Shown here piece by piece: positions 53,001-64,000 of a stretch of DNA of 64,000 nucleotides. The position numbers were made by a program, and so were the translations under genes. This DNA is from Aphidius gifuensis. Lineage: Eukaryota; Arthropoda; Insecta; Hymenoptera; Braconidae. Within the stretch, counting starts at the first letter, position 1. Every line of letters begins with the position of its first letter. The notes under the pieces are model-generated. The model saw only the letters and a program-made list of their open reading frames with translations. It searched no databases and was not told where the DNA came from. The stretch spans positions 6,262,001 to 6,326,000 of the forward strand of contig NC_057789.1 of NCBI RefSeq assembly GCF_014905175.1. Reading direction: 5' to 3'.

Positions 53001-55818
53001 TCTTTTAAAAAAAAAATATTTATGTCATCATGATGACTGTGAACAGAATCAATAGAGTCTTTATAATTAAAATTATCAATGAACTGACATTATTACGAGT
53101 AAAATTTAATTACTCTTTGGATGATTGTAAGACTCGTCGTTTAGAATATGCAATCTCCTCCACAAAATCCTCCAATCTTATCATGCATAACATGATAAAT
53201 TGTCAACTATTTCCGTGAAATAAAATACTGATAAAATATTTATCTAAATTTATATTTAAAAATAAATAAACAGCCCCAAAAAACTCTGTAAATAATAAAT
53301 AAATATAAATTTATCAGAATAATATATACAAAAAAAAAAAAAAATTATTTATTTAAAAAAAATAAACATAACTGTATAAATAAAATTTATAATTAAAAAT
53401 TATTTATATACGAATATATAGTATTTATTTTGCCACACCCACACGATGAATCTTTGTATTTCTATTTTTAAATTTAACCTAGAGTGGGATTTTAAAGTTA
53501 AAACCCTTCAAACAACACATACCAACAAATATTTTATTGCAATTTTATTATAATTTTTTATTTTTAATTCACAGTGAAAGTTATTTTATTACAACTTGAT
53601 TTTTCAATGATGCAATTTATTATTACATTGTGTTTTTAAATTCATTATATCATCATGCTAATCATTGTGATTAATTTGATAAATAAATAAATATTACCCT
53701 GGAAATAAAATTCAAATTGAGTAGTGTAAAAATTTATTTTTATTTTTAAATTAATAAAAAAACTGTTAATTAGTTATTGAATTTTAATTGGACAAGTGGG
53801 ATATGTATGATTATTTTTTTAAAATCTTTTTTGAGAAAAAAGACACGAGGTCAAAAACGTGACGACAACAACACGATGTAAAATATGTCTTTGTAGCTAC
53901 GTGTCTTATCATTGAAATGTATTGACCCTCGAATTCCTCTTTGCCATCATTTAAACAAGAGGAAATAATTAATTAAAATTAAAAAAAAAAAAATAGTATA
54001 GTAGAGTTTTATATTTTCAATAAATAAATAAATAAAATAAATCAAAAAAATAATAATTCTTATGTAATTTCACAATAGTATCATTGACATAAAAAAAAAT
54101 TCTTTCGTGTGAATTTTTTTTCATTTTTTTTCTTCTTTTACAAGCATCAACATAAAGAATTCATTGAACAGAAAATTAAATGGGTAATGTGATGACAGTG
54201 GCTTTTGTTACTAGTATATATTTAAATTTACATTTAAGTTTACGTATTGCATTATTGCATTACAACTTCAATGCAAGTCTAGAATATTTAAAATGATTTA
54301 TTTAAAAATATCTACATACTTGTGTTTTATATTTGTTTACAAAAATTTAATCAAGCTACATTGCCAGACGATAATTTATTTAAAAATAAATTTTTATGTT
54401 TTTCAAGTACAGAATTAATAAAAGAAAAAAAATAAATAAAACTAATTATAATTTGTATATACATACAGTGGAAAAAGTACTCTGCTATTTAAAAAAATAA
54501 TTTAAAGTTTATTTTAAAAATTTGTACCGTGTTAAATAAATAAAATAAGTACGTCTCAAGTAATTGTTGAAATGAGATTTTAAAAAAAATATTCTACAAC
54601 TGATGAAAATGAGGGGAAAAAAAATCTATTTTCATGAGCAAACGTACCTGTAGGATTAAATAACAACCCTCAAGGTAAAATGATCCTAGACCTACCGCAT
54701 TAGGTGAAGTCTTGAGAAGACACTCGCAGTTCCCACGAAATAAAAAACTAAAAAATTTTTCTTTATAGTTGTAATATATACTAAGAAATAAATGATGATA
54801 ATCTCCAAAAATATTTTTAAAATCTCAGGTATAGAATAGTAAGCTTACATGAAAAAAAAACTATTCATTGAGACATGTTGACAGCTGTGATCTATTGATT
54901 AAATTAACCACGTGTTTATTCTTTGTCAAAAAAAAAAATCTATATTGATCGATATTAATATAAAAATCACTCAACAGATAAAATAAAAATAAATAATTTA
55001 TAAAAATTACAGCTACATTGTACGAAAAATAAAAAAACCATTAAATAATTACTTTACTCTATTTAATAAAATAAAAAATAAACAATATATTTAATTATAA
55101 TAATTAAATAGATAAATGAGTTATAAAAATTGAATGAATTTTAAGAAAATATTTTCTATATTTGGATATCTATGACGATAATAAACCAACTCAATATATG
55201 GCTCATGTGAAATTTCATCGAGAAATATAATCGAAGAAAAGGTAACATTTCTGCACAACCTGTATATTTATATATATCATCATCATCATCATAATCATCA
55301 TGATGATGATGATCATACAACGCAGACCAAAAAAAATAATAAAAAAACTCAACGACCAGGCAACATATATACACACACACACACTTATATTCAGCCAAGA
55401 ATCTGAAGACGCAGGTGCAGGGGGTACTGGTTTCCCTGACTACTTTTTTATTTTATTTTTATATTTTTTTTACAAGACGACAGAGATCCAGCAAAAGAAC
55501 CCAGCATCCTGCTCATTTGCCATACACAAATACACTATTTTTAAAAAAATATTTTATTATAATAATTATTATTAAAAAATTATAAAAATGCAAAATTTAT
55601 ACTTTTGATTTCATTATAAACTTCCTTGAAAATCACTCAAGCAAAAATATATTCACATGCATTGTATATATTCATGCAAAAAAAAAATAAAAATATATTC
55701 AACAGGATCTTTTAAAATTTAAAATTTCTCTATTGTTTTGATATTTTTTAAAAATAGAATTAATTATTAATAATTGATAAATTAATTCACTCATTAAATA
55801 TGCAAAAATAAGACGAAC
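47041..55818. other. 8.8-kb AT-rich non-coding region
   Basis: Probably intronic to a long FAM107-like transcript, or intergenic. The open frames are poly-Phe/Lys/Asn or very short. Patches of higher complexity, possibly regulatory or untranslated exons, are at 47405-47595, 48400-48700, 49190-49390, 51530-51780 (with a GAC triplet run at about 51638-51664), 52150-52300, 54640-54740 and 55260-55530. A long poly-T tract is at about 50967-50996. No RNA gene or coding exon is supported. Confidence 0.5.
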
Positions 55819-56304
55819 CTCGTTGGTATTTTTACAGGATACTGATGATATTGATGAGGATGATGAAGTTGATGAGGTTGATAATGTTGTTGTTGTTGTT
55901 GATGATGAGGTTGATGGTAATATTATTATTGATGATGATGATGATGAGGAAGGCACTTTAATTGTTTGAGCGTATTGTGAAACAACGTTGCTACCACCGG
56001 TCTTGTTCTTATCCCGTTCGTAACTGACCAAAGTCGACGACGAAGAGTCTCGATTCTCATTCGTTGTGATCAACGCCTCCTTCTCTTCTTCCCTACTCTT
56101 TAGATCATTATGATGTTGGTCTTCTTGCTCTTGCTTCCTGAAGTATTTCAATGTTGTTTTATTTGTAATATTGCCATCGTCGTCGTCTTCATTGCTGTTG
56201 TTGTTGTTGTTGTTGTCGTAGTAGTCATCATCATTGCTCTTGTGAATTCGCAATGAATCTTGGTCACGGTATGATATTTCTTCGTTTTTTGATATCTCAC
56301 ACAT
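55819..56304 (-). CDS. Possible first coding exon of long FAM107-like isoform
   Basis: An open frame starting at the ATG at 56304 gives 162 codons of charged and low-complexity sequence: MCEISKNEEISYRDQDSLRI, Asp/Asn runs, a Lys/Glu-rich part (DLKSREEEKEALITTNENRD) and Ser/Thr runs. It can end at gag|GTTCGT (a weak donor, phase 0); an alternative GT lies a few codons earlier. Phase 0 matches the exon at 47038, and the join would give a 318-residue protein. Composition suggests a real disordered coding region, but nothing in it is recognisable. It could equally be a separate gene or chance. Confidence 0.35.
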
Positions 56305-58200
56305 ATCCAATAGTTTCACAAGTGTGATATTTAAGTCACACACTTTTTTTTTTTAATTATTTTATACTCTTTGATTCAACAAACTTGTATACCAGCCAAC
56401 TTGATACACTCGATTACTTACTTACTCACTTACTTACTTGTCGATTTAAACAGTTGAACTTGATTTTATTTATTTTTTATTATTATTATTATCATCTTTT
56501 AAATATTATTGGTGATTTTTATTTTCTTTTTTTTTGGAGTAAGTTGATGGGAAAAGATTAATTATTATTTTCATTCAGGAGCACTGACCTTAAGCCATTT
56601 GAATAATTATAATTTCATTCGAATTAATTCGATTAAAAACAACATTTTATATAATATTGAAAATTTAGTAATTAATAAATTATTATGTCAGGATTACGTA
56701 CCATTACAGAGGTAATATTTCTTTTTTTTTGTTTTTAATTTTTATATTATTTATCTATAATTATTTAACCAATGAAAAATAACAAAAATTTATATATTTA
56801 TTTATTTCATGACATCATGCTCTAAACTATTTCCGGAGCACGTGTTTATAAAAAAAAAAAAAAGAGTTATAATATGGTTCAATATGTAGAATAACAACAA
56901 GAGATAATAAAAACACAAAAAACCACAGATGAAAAAAAATTTAACTGGTGTGGTGGACACCCGTTGATTAAAGCGTGTGAAATTTAAAAAAAAAAAAAAA
57001 TACTAAAGCTCAAAGTTCACGGTTAAATTTAAATTAAAAAAAAAAAACCTTATTAATATAAATAAACAAGTAAATAAATAAATGATATATCTAAAACGAA
57101 AAAAAGTCTTACGTCAATTGTCGAATTTCAATTTTTCTTTACGTCATAACTTAAAGATTTTTCAACACTTGATTTATTCACTTGAAAAAAAAATTTATAA
57201 TAATTATTGTTTTACGAAATATTTAATAATAATAAATATATTATTTGATAATATTTAAAATAAAGCTACAATTGTTTAAATTGAGCCAGTGCGTCATCCG
57301 GCACAGACACATCTGTCGTTACTTTTTCTCTTTTTTTTTTTTTGTTCCACTTGGTTCGCCTCCCTTTCTACCCTTATATATATATTTTTTTTAATTTTCC
57401 CACTACGTAGATTTTGCCCTTCTGTCCTTCACACACAAATGTAAAATACACACACATATATAAATATTATTCATAGATATACATCACACACAGTCTAGTC
57501 GTCTATAGAGAAAAAAAAATAAAAACCCCTCTCTCTATTTGGCATGACTGAATGGTGAGCTTGAGTTGAACAAACCAAGGGGATGAAACAAGACAAAGAG
57601 GGTTGTAGACTGGCCTTGTATATCTCTCATTTCCACCCTCCATGATAACATGATAATAAAACAGGATCCCTTACGCATGCGTTTAATTTTTCAGAAAAAT
57701 TTCTATTAAAATTATATATATCAAGAGCTCTCCAACTATTTTACCATTGTGAAACAAGTTTTTTTCAAATTGATTGTTTGTTTTGAATAAAAAAATTAAT
57801 TGTTTGTTTGTATTTACAGATTAGATGATAAAATTTTAGATGTAAAATTGATATAATATTTTCAATTAGCTAAAGAATAAAATGTATTGAAAATTTTTTG
57901 TAAATTAATTTCTTTTTTTTTTGCATGTAAAAATGAATATATGAATTTTTAAATTATCATATTTTTGTAGAACTCTATTTACTAACAGTCGGTTGAGCCA
58001 ATTTTTTACAATAAGCAAGTATTTTTTTGAAAATTATTTAAAGCTCAAATTCATTTGCCAAAATAAAAATAATAAATTTAAAAATATTAAATAATTTATT
58101 GTATTTGTTGTAAAATAAAATTTATTTATATTAAATAATAAAAAAATCATAGACAAATCATAAACATGAATATGTATATTATCTTTGTCAAGAAATTTTT
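56305..58200. other. Intergenic region before the tandem secreted-protein genes
   Basis: AT-rich. A minus-strand promoter for the 56304 frame could lie at 56345-56460, where CTTACTTACT-type repeats occur (about 56414-56440). The patch 57285-57680 is pyrimidine-rich and of higher complexity and resembles a promoter or untranslated exon. No coding frame is supported. Confidence 0.5.
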
Positions 58201-58209
58201 TCATTGGTG

Positions 58210-58345
58210 GTTATTTGAGCCACTGATAAAAATCCAGTTAAAACCAAACAAAACTGGTTTCAAATCAAGGTAAAATATTCGAACACGCTTCTAATATAAA
58301 AGGTAATATTTAAAAAAAATAATATTCATTAGTTATTTAGACAAT
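58210..58345 (+). promoter_or_regulatory. Promoter of the first secreted paralogue
   Basis: AACTGGTTT (58252-58260) and an inverted partner CCAGTT (58234-58239) lie about 35-60 bp before TATAAAAG (58295-58302). A TTCATTAG initiator-like site follows at about 58325. The same layout precedes the second paralogue. AACTGGTTT resembles Grainyhead/CP2 family sites. A 5' UTR intron may run from 58442 (GTAAGT) to 58511 (AG). Confidence 0.6.
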
Positions 58346-58544
58346 ACCCAGATATCACCAACTCGAAAAATTTATTATAAAAAATTAAAATAGAAGAAAA
58401 ATAAAAAATAAAATAATCAGCTGAACAATTTAATTCAATATGTAAGTAATAAATTTATTTTTCATTATTTCCAATTAAAAATATCAATTTATAAAATTTT
58501 AATTTTAAAAGATATCACATTGATTGAAGAAAAAAAAAAAAACA

Positions 58545-61128
58545 ATGAAGTCTCCAAGTTGTTTGTTGCTGACAATAATGTTTATGTTGATAAAACATTC
58601 ATTGCAAATTGATGAGAAACATAGATCAACAAAAGAGGACATTCAAATGAAACTTCTTCAACCATTGCCATCTGATATTGATTCAATAATGACAGAATAT
58701 GGTGATGATGAAGCAATGAAAGATTTAATAACACGTCTTGGAGCAGTATCAATGTTTTCTTATCCAGCACCAGCTGGACCAGCAATTGGTATTGTTTTAA
58801 CATTATTTGTCGAAATGTTATTGTCATATCGTTATAAATCAGAACCAGAAGCACCAATTGATACAAAAAAATTTGCAAAAAGTATTCGTAATTTACAAAC
58901 ATTTATCAATAAAGAATCAGATCGTGTTATTGAAAAATTAGAAGAAACAATATACGATGAAATGTTGGTTAATAAATTTCGTAATTCATTAAATTCATTA
59001 AATAGTTGTCATAAAAACAGTTGTTATAATTGTTTTGTAAAAAGAAATTGTTCATCAGATGATAAAAAATATACAAATGAATCATTGATTAATCCAACAA
59101 GTCCATACAGATTAAAATTATCTGAATTAATACCAAATTTTATACAAAGTCAAGAAACACCACTTGATGGTATTGAATCACCAATGAGAATATTTGATTA
59201 CATCATATGGAAACATAAATCAAAGGTAACTTAAAATTTTATTAATCATTATCTTGTTTTAATTTCATTTATTATTTCAACAGATAAATCAACACTTGTA
59301 TTGCAACAATACTGTATCTGAACATAAAAAAATTGTTCAAATAGCACAGTATGTATCAAGTATATTATCAAAAAGCTACTCAATGGTCATCATTGCAAAT
59401 TTAGAAAATTATAAATTGAGTAAAAAAAATAATGACACAATAGGTAATTAAAATTAAATAATATTTAAATGATTATTTTATTGATATATTTTTAATTATT
59501 TTAAGATGCAAATGGATGGATTTATTTAACAATGAATTTGATTAATAATTACTATCGTGATGTCAAGATAACACTAACACAAGCTCAACGAGCAATCAAT
59601 GAAACATCAAGAGATATTCGTCCATGTGATCCAGACAATCATGAAAGAGGTTCATTATTTTTATATAAAAAAAAAAGAATATTGATAAATGAAATTTTAA
59701 TGTTATTTTAATTTTTTAACAGGTGTTACTTATGAACGTTTGGTGCATTTTATTCAAGCTGATTTATACTCTGGATGTTATCAACATCCTGATTCATTCG
59801 ATTGCGATAATTCAACAAATATTAATACTATGTATTATGATGTAATTGATCACAATTTATTATTATTTTTTAAATGAATTATTTAAAATGATTGAAATAA
59901 TAATTGATAATTAATTGTGTTTTTTTTTTTTTGTCCACAGTCAAATGATGAAGAAAGAAATGTTGAATATTATGCAGTTGATGTAGGACCAACTCCTTTT
60001 TTTATTTCAATACCAGTATTTACAAATAAATATGGTAAATTTGAAAGTAATAAAAGCTTAACTTGGAAAAAATGGCATATTTATTGTAAAACTGAAATAT
60101 GTTATGATGATAGAATGGATAGCGAAATAACTGTTAGAAAATTTAGTTTAAATATAGCTAAAGCATCACATGGCTAGTATGTATTAATTAAAAATTTTAT
60201 AATTATTATTAATTTTAATAAATGTATATAATTTTTTTTTCAATTGACAGTGTTGTAACTGGAGTTAGATTGGCAGTTAGAAATCGTACAATTTATGTTG
60301 ATATACAAGAAGGGCTATTTGTTGATAATGTTGTTGTTCCTGAAAGTGTTAGATGGAAAAATACAACTGAATCAAATGATAATGTTGCTGTATTGAATCA
60401 GTATCAACGTATAGTTAGTATTGATGATATTTATTTGCCAAAAGGATCATATGTTAATGGTGTTAAATTTGAAATGAATGAAAAAATAATGACACTACGT
60501 GTTTATGGAATTAATGAGAATGGTAGTGTGATTGAAAAAACTCCTAAATTACATATGTTGGACTTGAGGTAAAAAAAATTTTAATTATTTACTTTTAAAC
60601 ATTTAAAATACAATATATTATATTTAATATTATTATTTATTTATTGTCAATAGATATTTTAGAGAAGAAATAAAATTAGAAAATTCCGATGTTTCTGAGC
60701 TCATGCCAAGTGCAATTGAAGAACAATTAATTGGTAAACCAGGCAAAAGTTATGTTCGATTTCAACCAACTGATTTTTTTAAAGATGCTGGACAAACAAC
60801 TGTTCCTTATCTTGATATTCAACCAGTTGTTACAAATCCACCATCACCAATTCAAGGCCTTGGAGTTTACTACAAAGGCCACAAGGGTTATGGTGGTTTT
60901 ATTGGTCTTAAATTATTAACTGTTGATATATCTGATAAATTAAATCTTGATACAGTTGATCGTTTATCAAATAATGTTGATGATGTTCTTAATAAAATGG
61001 AAAATGAAGAGTTGGATATTCAATTAAAGGAAGAAGAGTCATCAAGAAAATACAATGATGATATAATGGGAAAATATGATATATTATATAATCAATATTA
61101 TCAATATAATCAGTATAATCAATATTAA
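58545..61128 (+). CDS. Secreted insect protein of unknown function (DUF4803-like), paralogue 1
   Basis: Seven exons: 58545-59225, 59284-59443, 59506-59649, 59723-59841, 59941-60176, 60251-60568 and 60654-61128. Intron phases 0,1,1,0,2,2; 710 residues. A signal peptide (about 1-21) is followed by a helical N-terminal half with a Gly/Pro-bearing hydrophobic segment (SYPAPAGPAIGIVLTLFVEM) and conserved Cys pairs (CHKNSCYNCFVKRNC). The C-terminal half is beta-rich: TGVRLAVRNRTIYVDIQEG, IYLPKGSYVNGVKF, then DAGQTTVPYLDIQPV and GVYYKGHKGYGGFIGLKLL. The latter resembles the insect family I know as DUF4803; this assignment is from memory. The protein ends in Tyr/Gln/Asn repeats (QYYQYNQYNQY). No enzyme motif was seen. 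Expression as a secreted or extracellular-matrix product is inferred from the signal peptide and TATA promoter. Confidence 0.85.
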
Positions 61129-61419
61129 TAAAAATATAATAAATGTATGAAAAATTAATAAATAAATAAATGTTACTTAATTTATATCAATTGACTTTGT
61201 TGATTTTTTTTTTTTTTTTATTTAAATATATATTATTATAAAATTAAAGACACGTATCTAAAAAATAAAAATTACATGACATGATTCATCATGACCTTCA
61301 GATAAGAATATTAAAATAATTTTTTTTTTATTGTTAGACATAAAAATTTTCAAGAATATTAAATTTTCTGTAAATAATTTTATTTTTTTTAAAATTATTT
61401 TGGTGGGTTTTTTTTACTA
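61129..61419. other. Short spacer between the tandem paralogues
   Basis: Contains the 3' UTR of the first paralogue; AATAAATAAATA lies near 61160. AT-rich, nothing else recognised. Confidence 0.6.
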
Positions 61420-61640
61420 ATAGTGGTTAAAACCAGATTGAACTGGTTTCTAATCAAGTTTATTTATAACTTCTAACATAAAAGACATTTTTTTTTCTTT
61501 TGTTTAGCCAGTGATAACAATAAAAATAATAAAAAATCTAGATACAACTGGTTTAAGCTTTAAAGAAGCACACGTTTATTATAAAAGGTCATATTTTATT
61601 TGAAAAATATTCAGTTATCGTTTGGAAATACCCAGGTGAG
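61420..61640 (+). promoter_or_regulatory. Doubled promoter of the second secreted paralogue
   Basis: Two blocks similar to the promoter of the first paralogue lie one after the other. The left block (61425-61490) has AAACCAG (61430-61436), AACTGGTTT (61441-61449) and a TATA-like CATAAAAG. The right block (61505-61615) has AACTGGTTT (61546-61554), TATAAAAG (61580-61587) and, 31 nt after the TATA start, TCAGT (61611-61615). Transcription probably starts near 61612. CCCAG|GTGAGA (exon end 61635) and an AG at 61722-61723 outline a 5' UTR intron. Confidence 0.65.
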
Positions 61641-61767
61641 AAAAAAAAATTTATAAAAATTATATAAAAAAATACACATTAAATTATTTATTTTACAACT
61701 AAAATTTTATTTAATTTATTTAGATAAATTTAATTTTCAAAAAAGCACACGCATATTGAAAAAAAAA

Positions 61768-64000
61768 ATGAAGAAAATTGTCATCTGTTTATTGCTGATA
61801 GCAATAATGTTGATTAATCAATCAATTCAAAGTCAAGAAGACAATAGCAATAGAGTTCTTCGACCACTTGTTTATGATTTTGAATCAAATAGTGAATCTG
61901 ATTCAAGCTCAACAACTGATTCAATAAAAGAATTAACAATGCGAGCATCAGCTGCTGGTTTTTTTAGCTTACCTTGGCCAACTGGTCCTCTTCTTGGTAT
62001 AATATTATCATTATTTGTCGAAGTATATATAAATTATCAGCACAATTTGAAAGATGAAACAACACTTGTTAATTCAAAAATACTTGCAAAAGGTATTCGC
62101 GAATTACAAAAATTTATTCACACTGAATCAAATCGTGTTTTGATAGATTTAGAAGAGGTTATTTTTGATCAAACAATGATCAATAAATTACGTAATTCAT
62201 TGGATGAAATTAATCGTTGTCATGATAACACATGTGAATATTGTTTATTTGAAAAAAAATGTCCACGTGTTGTTAATAATTATGTAACTGAATCATTGAT
62301 TAATCCAACAAGTTCATACAGAACAAAACTATCAGAAATAATACCTGATTTTATATTGAGTGAAAAGACACCAATTGATTTAATTAAACCACCAATGAGA
62401 ATATTTGATTACATAGCCTGGAAAGAAAATTTTTTGGTAATTTATATTTATTTATTTTTATGTATATAAATTTAATTATTATTTACATTTTTTTTTTTGT
62501 AGAAAAATAATGATTTATATTGCAACAATACTGCATCAAAACATTCAAATATTTTGCAAGTTTCAAGGTATATAACAAGTACTTTGACAAAAAGTTATTC
62601 AATGATAATTCATCAGTACATAGAAAAATATAATTTCTATAAAAAAAATAATCTTACAGAAGGTAAAATAAAATATACAATAACAAATTAATTTACAATG
62701 ATTAATTTAATTATGTTTAATTTTTTTTTAGAGTCAAAAAATTCATTGTATTCAACGATGCTTTTAATTAATGATTTTTTTAATGATATTAATGTGATTG
62801 TGTCTGAAGCAAAGGAGGCAATGGCAAAAACATCAAAAGAAATTCGTCCATGTGATCCACAATATCATCAAAGAGGTATACATTAATAAATAGGACAAAT
62901 TAATTTATCATTTTTTTTTTTTTTATTAACGATTAATTGGTTAATTAATTAATGTTTTTTTTTTTTTTTTTTTTTTCAGGTGTCACTTATGAGCCATTAG
63001 TTAATTTTATTCAGGCACAATTATATCGTGGCTGTTTTGCAGATCCACTGGCATTTGATTGTGACAAAAAAACAAATATTAATACTCAATTTGTCAATGT
63101 AAAAATTGATATTTATTTATTTATTTAATCAACATTATTATATATTTAAAAATTATTTTTTTTTACAGCCTAATGATAAAGAAAGAAAAGTACAGTACTT
63201 TGCAGTTGACAAGGGATTACGTGTGATGGGAATTGGTCCATCAAAACATGTAAAAGAATTTGGTAACAGTACAAATATAGAAAATTTAGAAAAAAAAACA
63301 ACTGAATATTATTGTATTCCAACAATATGTTATGTTGATGATAAAGACAATGAATATACTGTTAGAAAATTCAGTTTAAATACAGCAAAAGCATCAGATG
63401 GATAGTAAATATAATTTTTTAAAAATAAATTATTTAAAAAATAATAAAAATAATATATTTATAATGATTTATTTACAGTGTTGTAACAGGTGTTAAATTA
63501 TCATTGAAAAATCGTATTTTTTATATTGATATACAAGAAGGTAAATTACTTCAAGGTGTTCTTGTTGATCCTGACAGTTTAAGATGGAAAAATACAATTG
63601 AATCAAATGATAATGTTATCACATTAGACAGAAATCATAGTTCAGTTAATATTGATGATGTATACTTGCCAAATGGATCATTTGTAACTGGTTTGAAATT
63701 TTTACATTAACATTAATTAATTAATTAATTTTGTATAATATTTATGATGAATTAATTTTGATATTTATATTTTATTTTAAGGTGTTAAATTTGAAATGTA
63801 TGAACAAGCTCTGCAACTGCGTGTTTTTGGAAAAACTAATCAAGGAATAGAAATTAATGAATCTTCTATTTTCAATAAAACAAGGTATAAAATTATTGAT
63901 AAATTCACTTGACGTTGTTATATTAATTTTTTACAATTTATTTGTCAATAGAAAAGAAATAAAATTGGATCATCCAGGTCTACCTGAACTTGTGCCATCT
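61768..64000 (+). CDS. Secreted DUF4803-like protein, paralogue 2 (runs off window)
   Basis: Exons 61768-62436, 62503-62662, 62732-62875, 62980-63098, 63169-63404, 63479-63690, 63782-63884 and 63952 onwards, open at the window edge. Four exons have exactly the lengths of paralogue 1 (160, 144, 119 and 236 nt) and the shared intron phases match. Protein similarity is high: LINPTSSYRTKLSEIIPDFI...PPMRIFDYIAWK is identical to its partner at 31 of 43 positions. It has a signal peptide (about 1-20), a Ser/Asp-rich start, the Gly/Pro hydrophobic segment (SLPWPTGPLLGIILSLFVEV), the Cys cluster CHDNTCEYCLFEKKC, and the beta-rich half starting TGVKLSLKNRIFYIDIQEG. One exon of paralogue 1 (318 nt) is here split by an extra phase-1 intron at 63691-63781. 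The remaining C-terminus lies outside the window. Confidence 0.83.

Noticed and set aside
54646..54740. Minus-strand sequence ending cctacag|GTACGT, exon-like
   Set aside because: The only nearby ATG hits a stop after two codons; it could be an untranslated exon but nothing more supports it.
55300..55575. 91-codon + strand frame with CATCAT/GATGAT repeats
   Set aside because: Driven by ATC/GAT triplet repeats and a poly-T stretch; the opposite strand also has a frame from the same repeats.
58582..58902. 106-codon minus-strand frame
   Set aside because: Antisense shadow of the first exon of the secreted paralogue 1.

Overview
The window is nuclear DNA from an insect. It is very AT-rich, dense in poly-A/poly-T and short simple repeats, and its protein-coding genes are split by short introns (about 65-110 bp) with GT-AG borders. 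Housekeeping orthologues, an animal-type initiator tRNA and insect-style TATA/TCAGT core promoters fit an arthropod. The low GC and compact introns suggest a hymenopteran, perhaps a small parasitoid wasp, but this is inference. I rebuilt the genes by joining open frames at splice sites and checking that intron phases close. No bacterial genes, CRISPR arrays or intact transposons were seen.

Layout, left to right. 1-4.4 kb: non-coding, probably upstream sequence of the next gene. 4.6-6.6 kb (+): GT49 glucuronyltransferase of the B4GAT1 type, four exons. 12.6-9.1 kb (-): PPM1D-type PP2C phosphatase with a very long low-complexity tail. 15.5 kb: initiator tRNA-Met. 19.0-15.9 kb (-): one secreted, probably GPI-anchored protein with four leucine-rich-repeat modules, read here as one two-exon gene. 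19-24.8 kb: long non-coding stretch with a perfect 73-bp tandem duplication. 24.8-30.9 kb (+): cytospin (SPECC1-like) with a large candidate cassette exon. 33.4-32.1 kb (-): intronless HDAC3. 34.4-35.7 kb (+): nuclear-type protein with two CENP-B/Tc5-type helix-turn-helix domains and a possible histone fold. 36.5-36.0 kb (-): small secreted repeat protein. 37.4-40.2 kb (+): coatomer gamma. 40.7-42.7 kb (+): methionine aminopeptidase 2. 44.8-44.0 kb (-): FAM107-type actin-associated protein, with candidate alternative 5' exons at 47.0 and 56.3 kb. 58.5-64 kb (+): two tandem paralogues of an uncharacterised secreted insect family; the second runs off the window.

The genes do not form one pathway. 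Most are independent housekeeping loci: glycosylation, p53/MAPK-type dephosphorylation, cytoskeleton, chromatin deacetylation, COPI transport and N-terminal methionine removal. The most distinctive material is the tandem secreted-protein pair, which share promoter blocks and differ by one intron; the histone-fold-like/CENP-B-like protein; the four-module LRR protein; and the cytospin cassette exon. All exon borders were read by eye, without transcripts or database searches.
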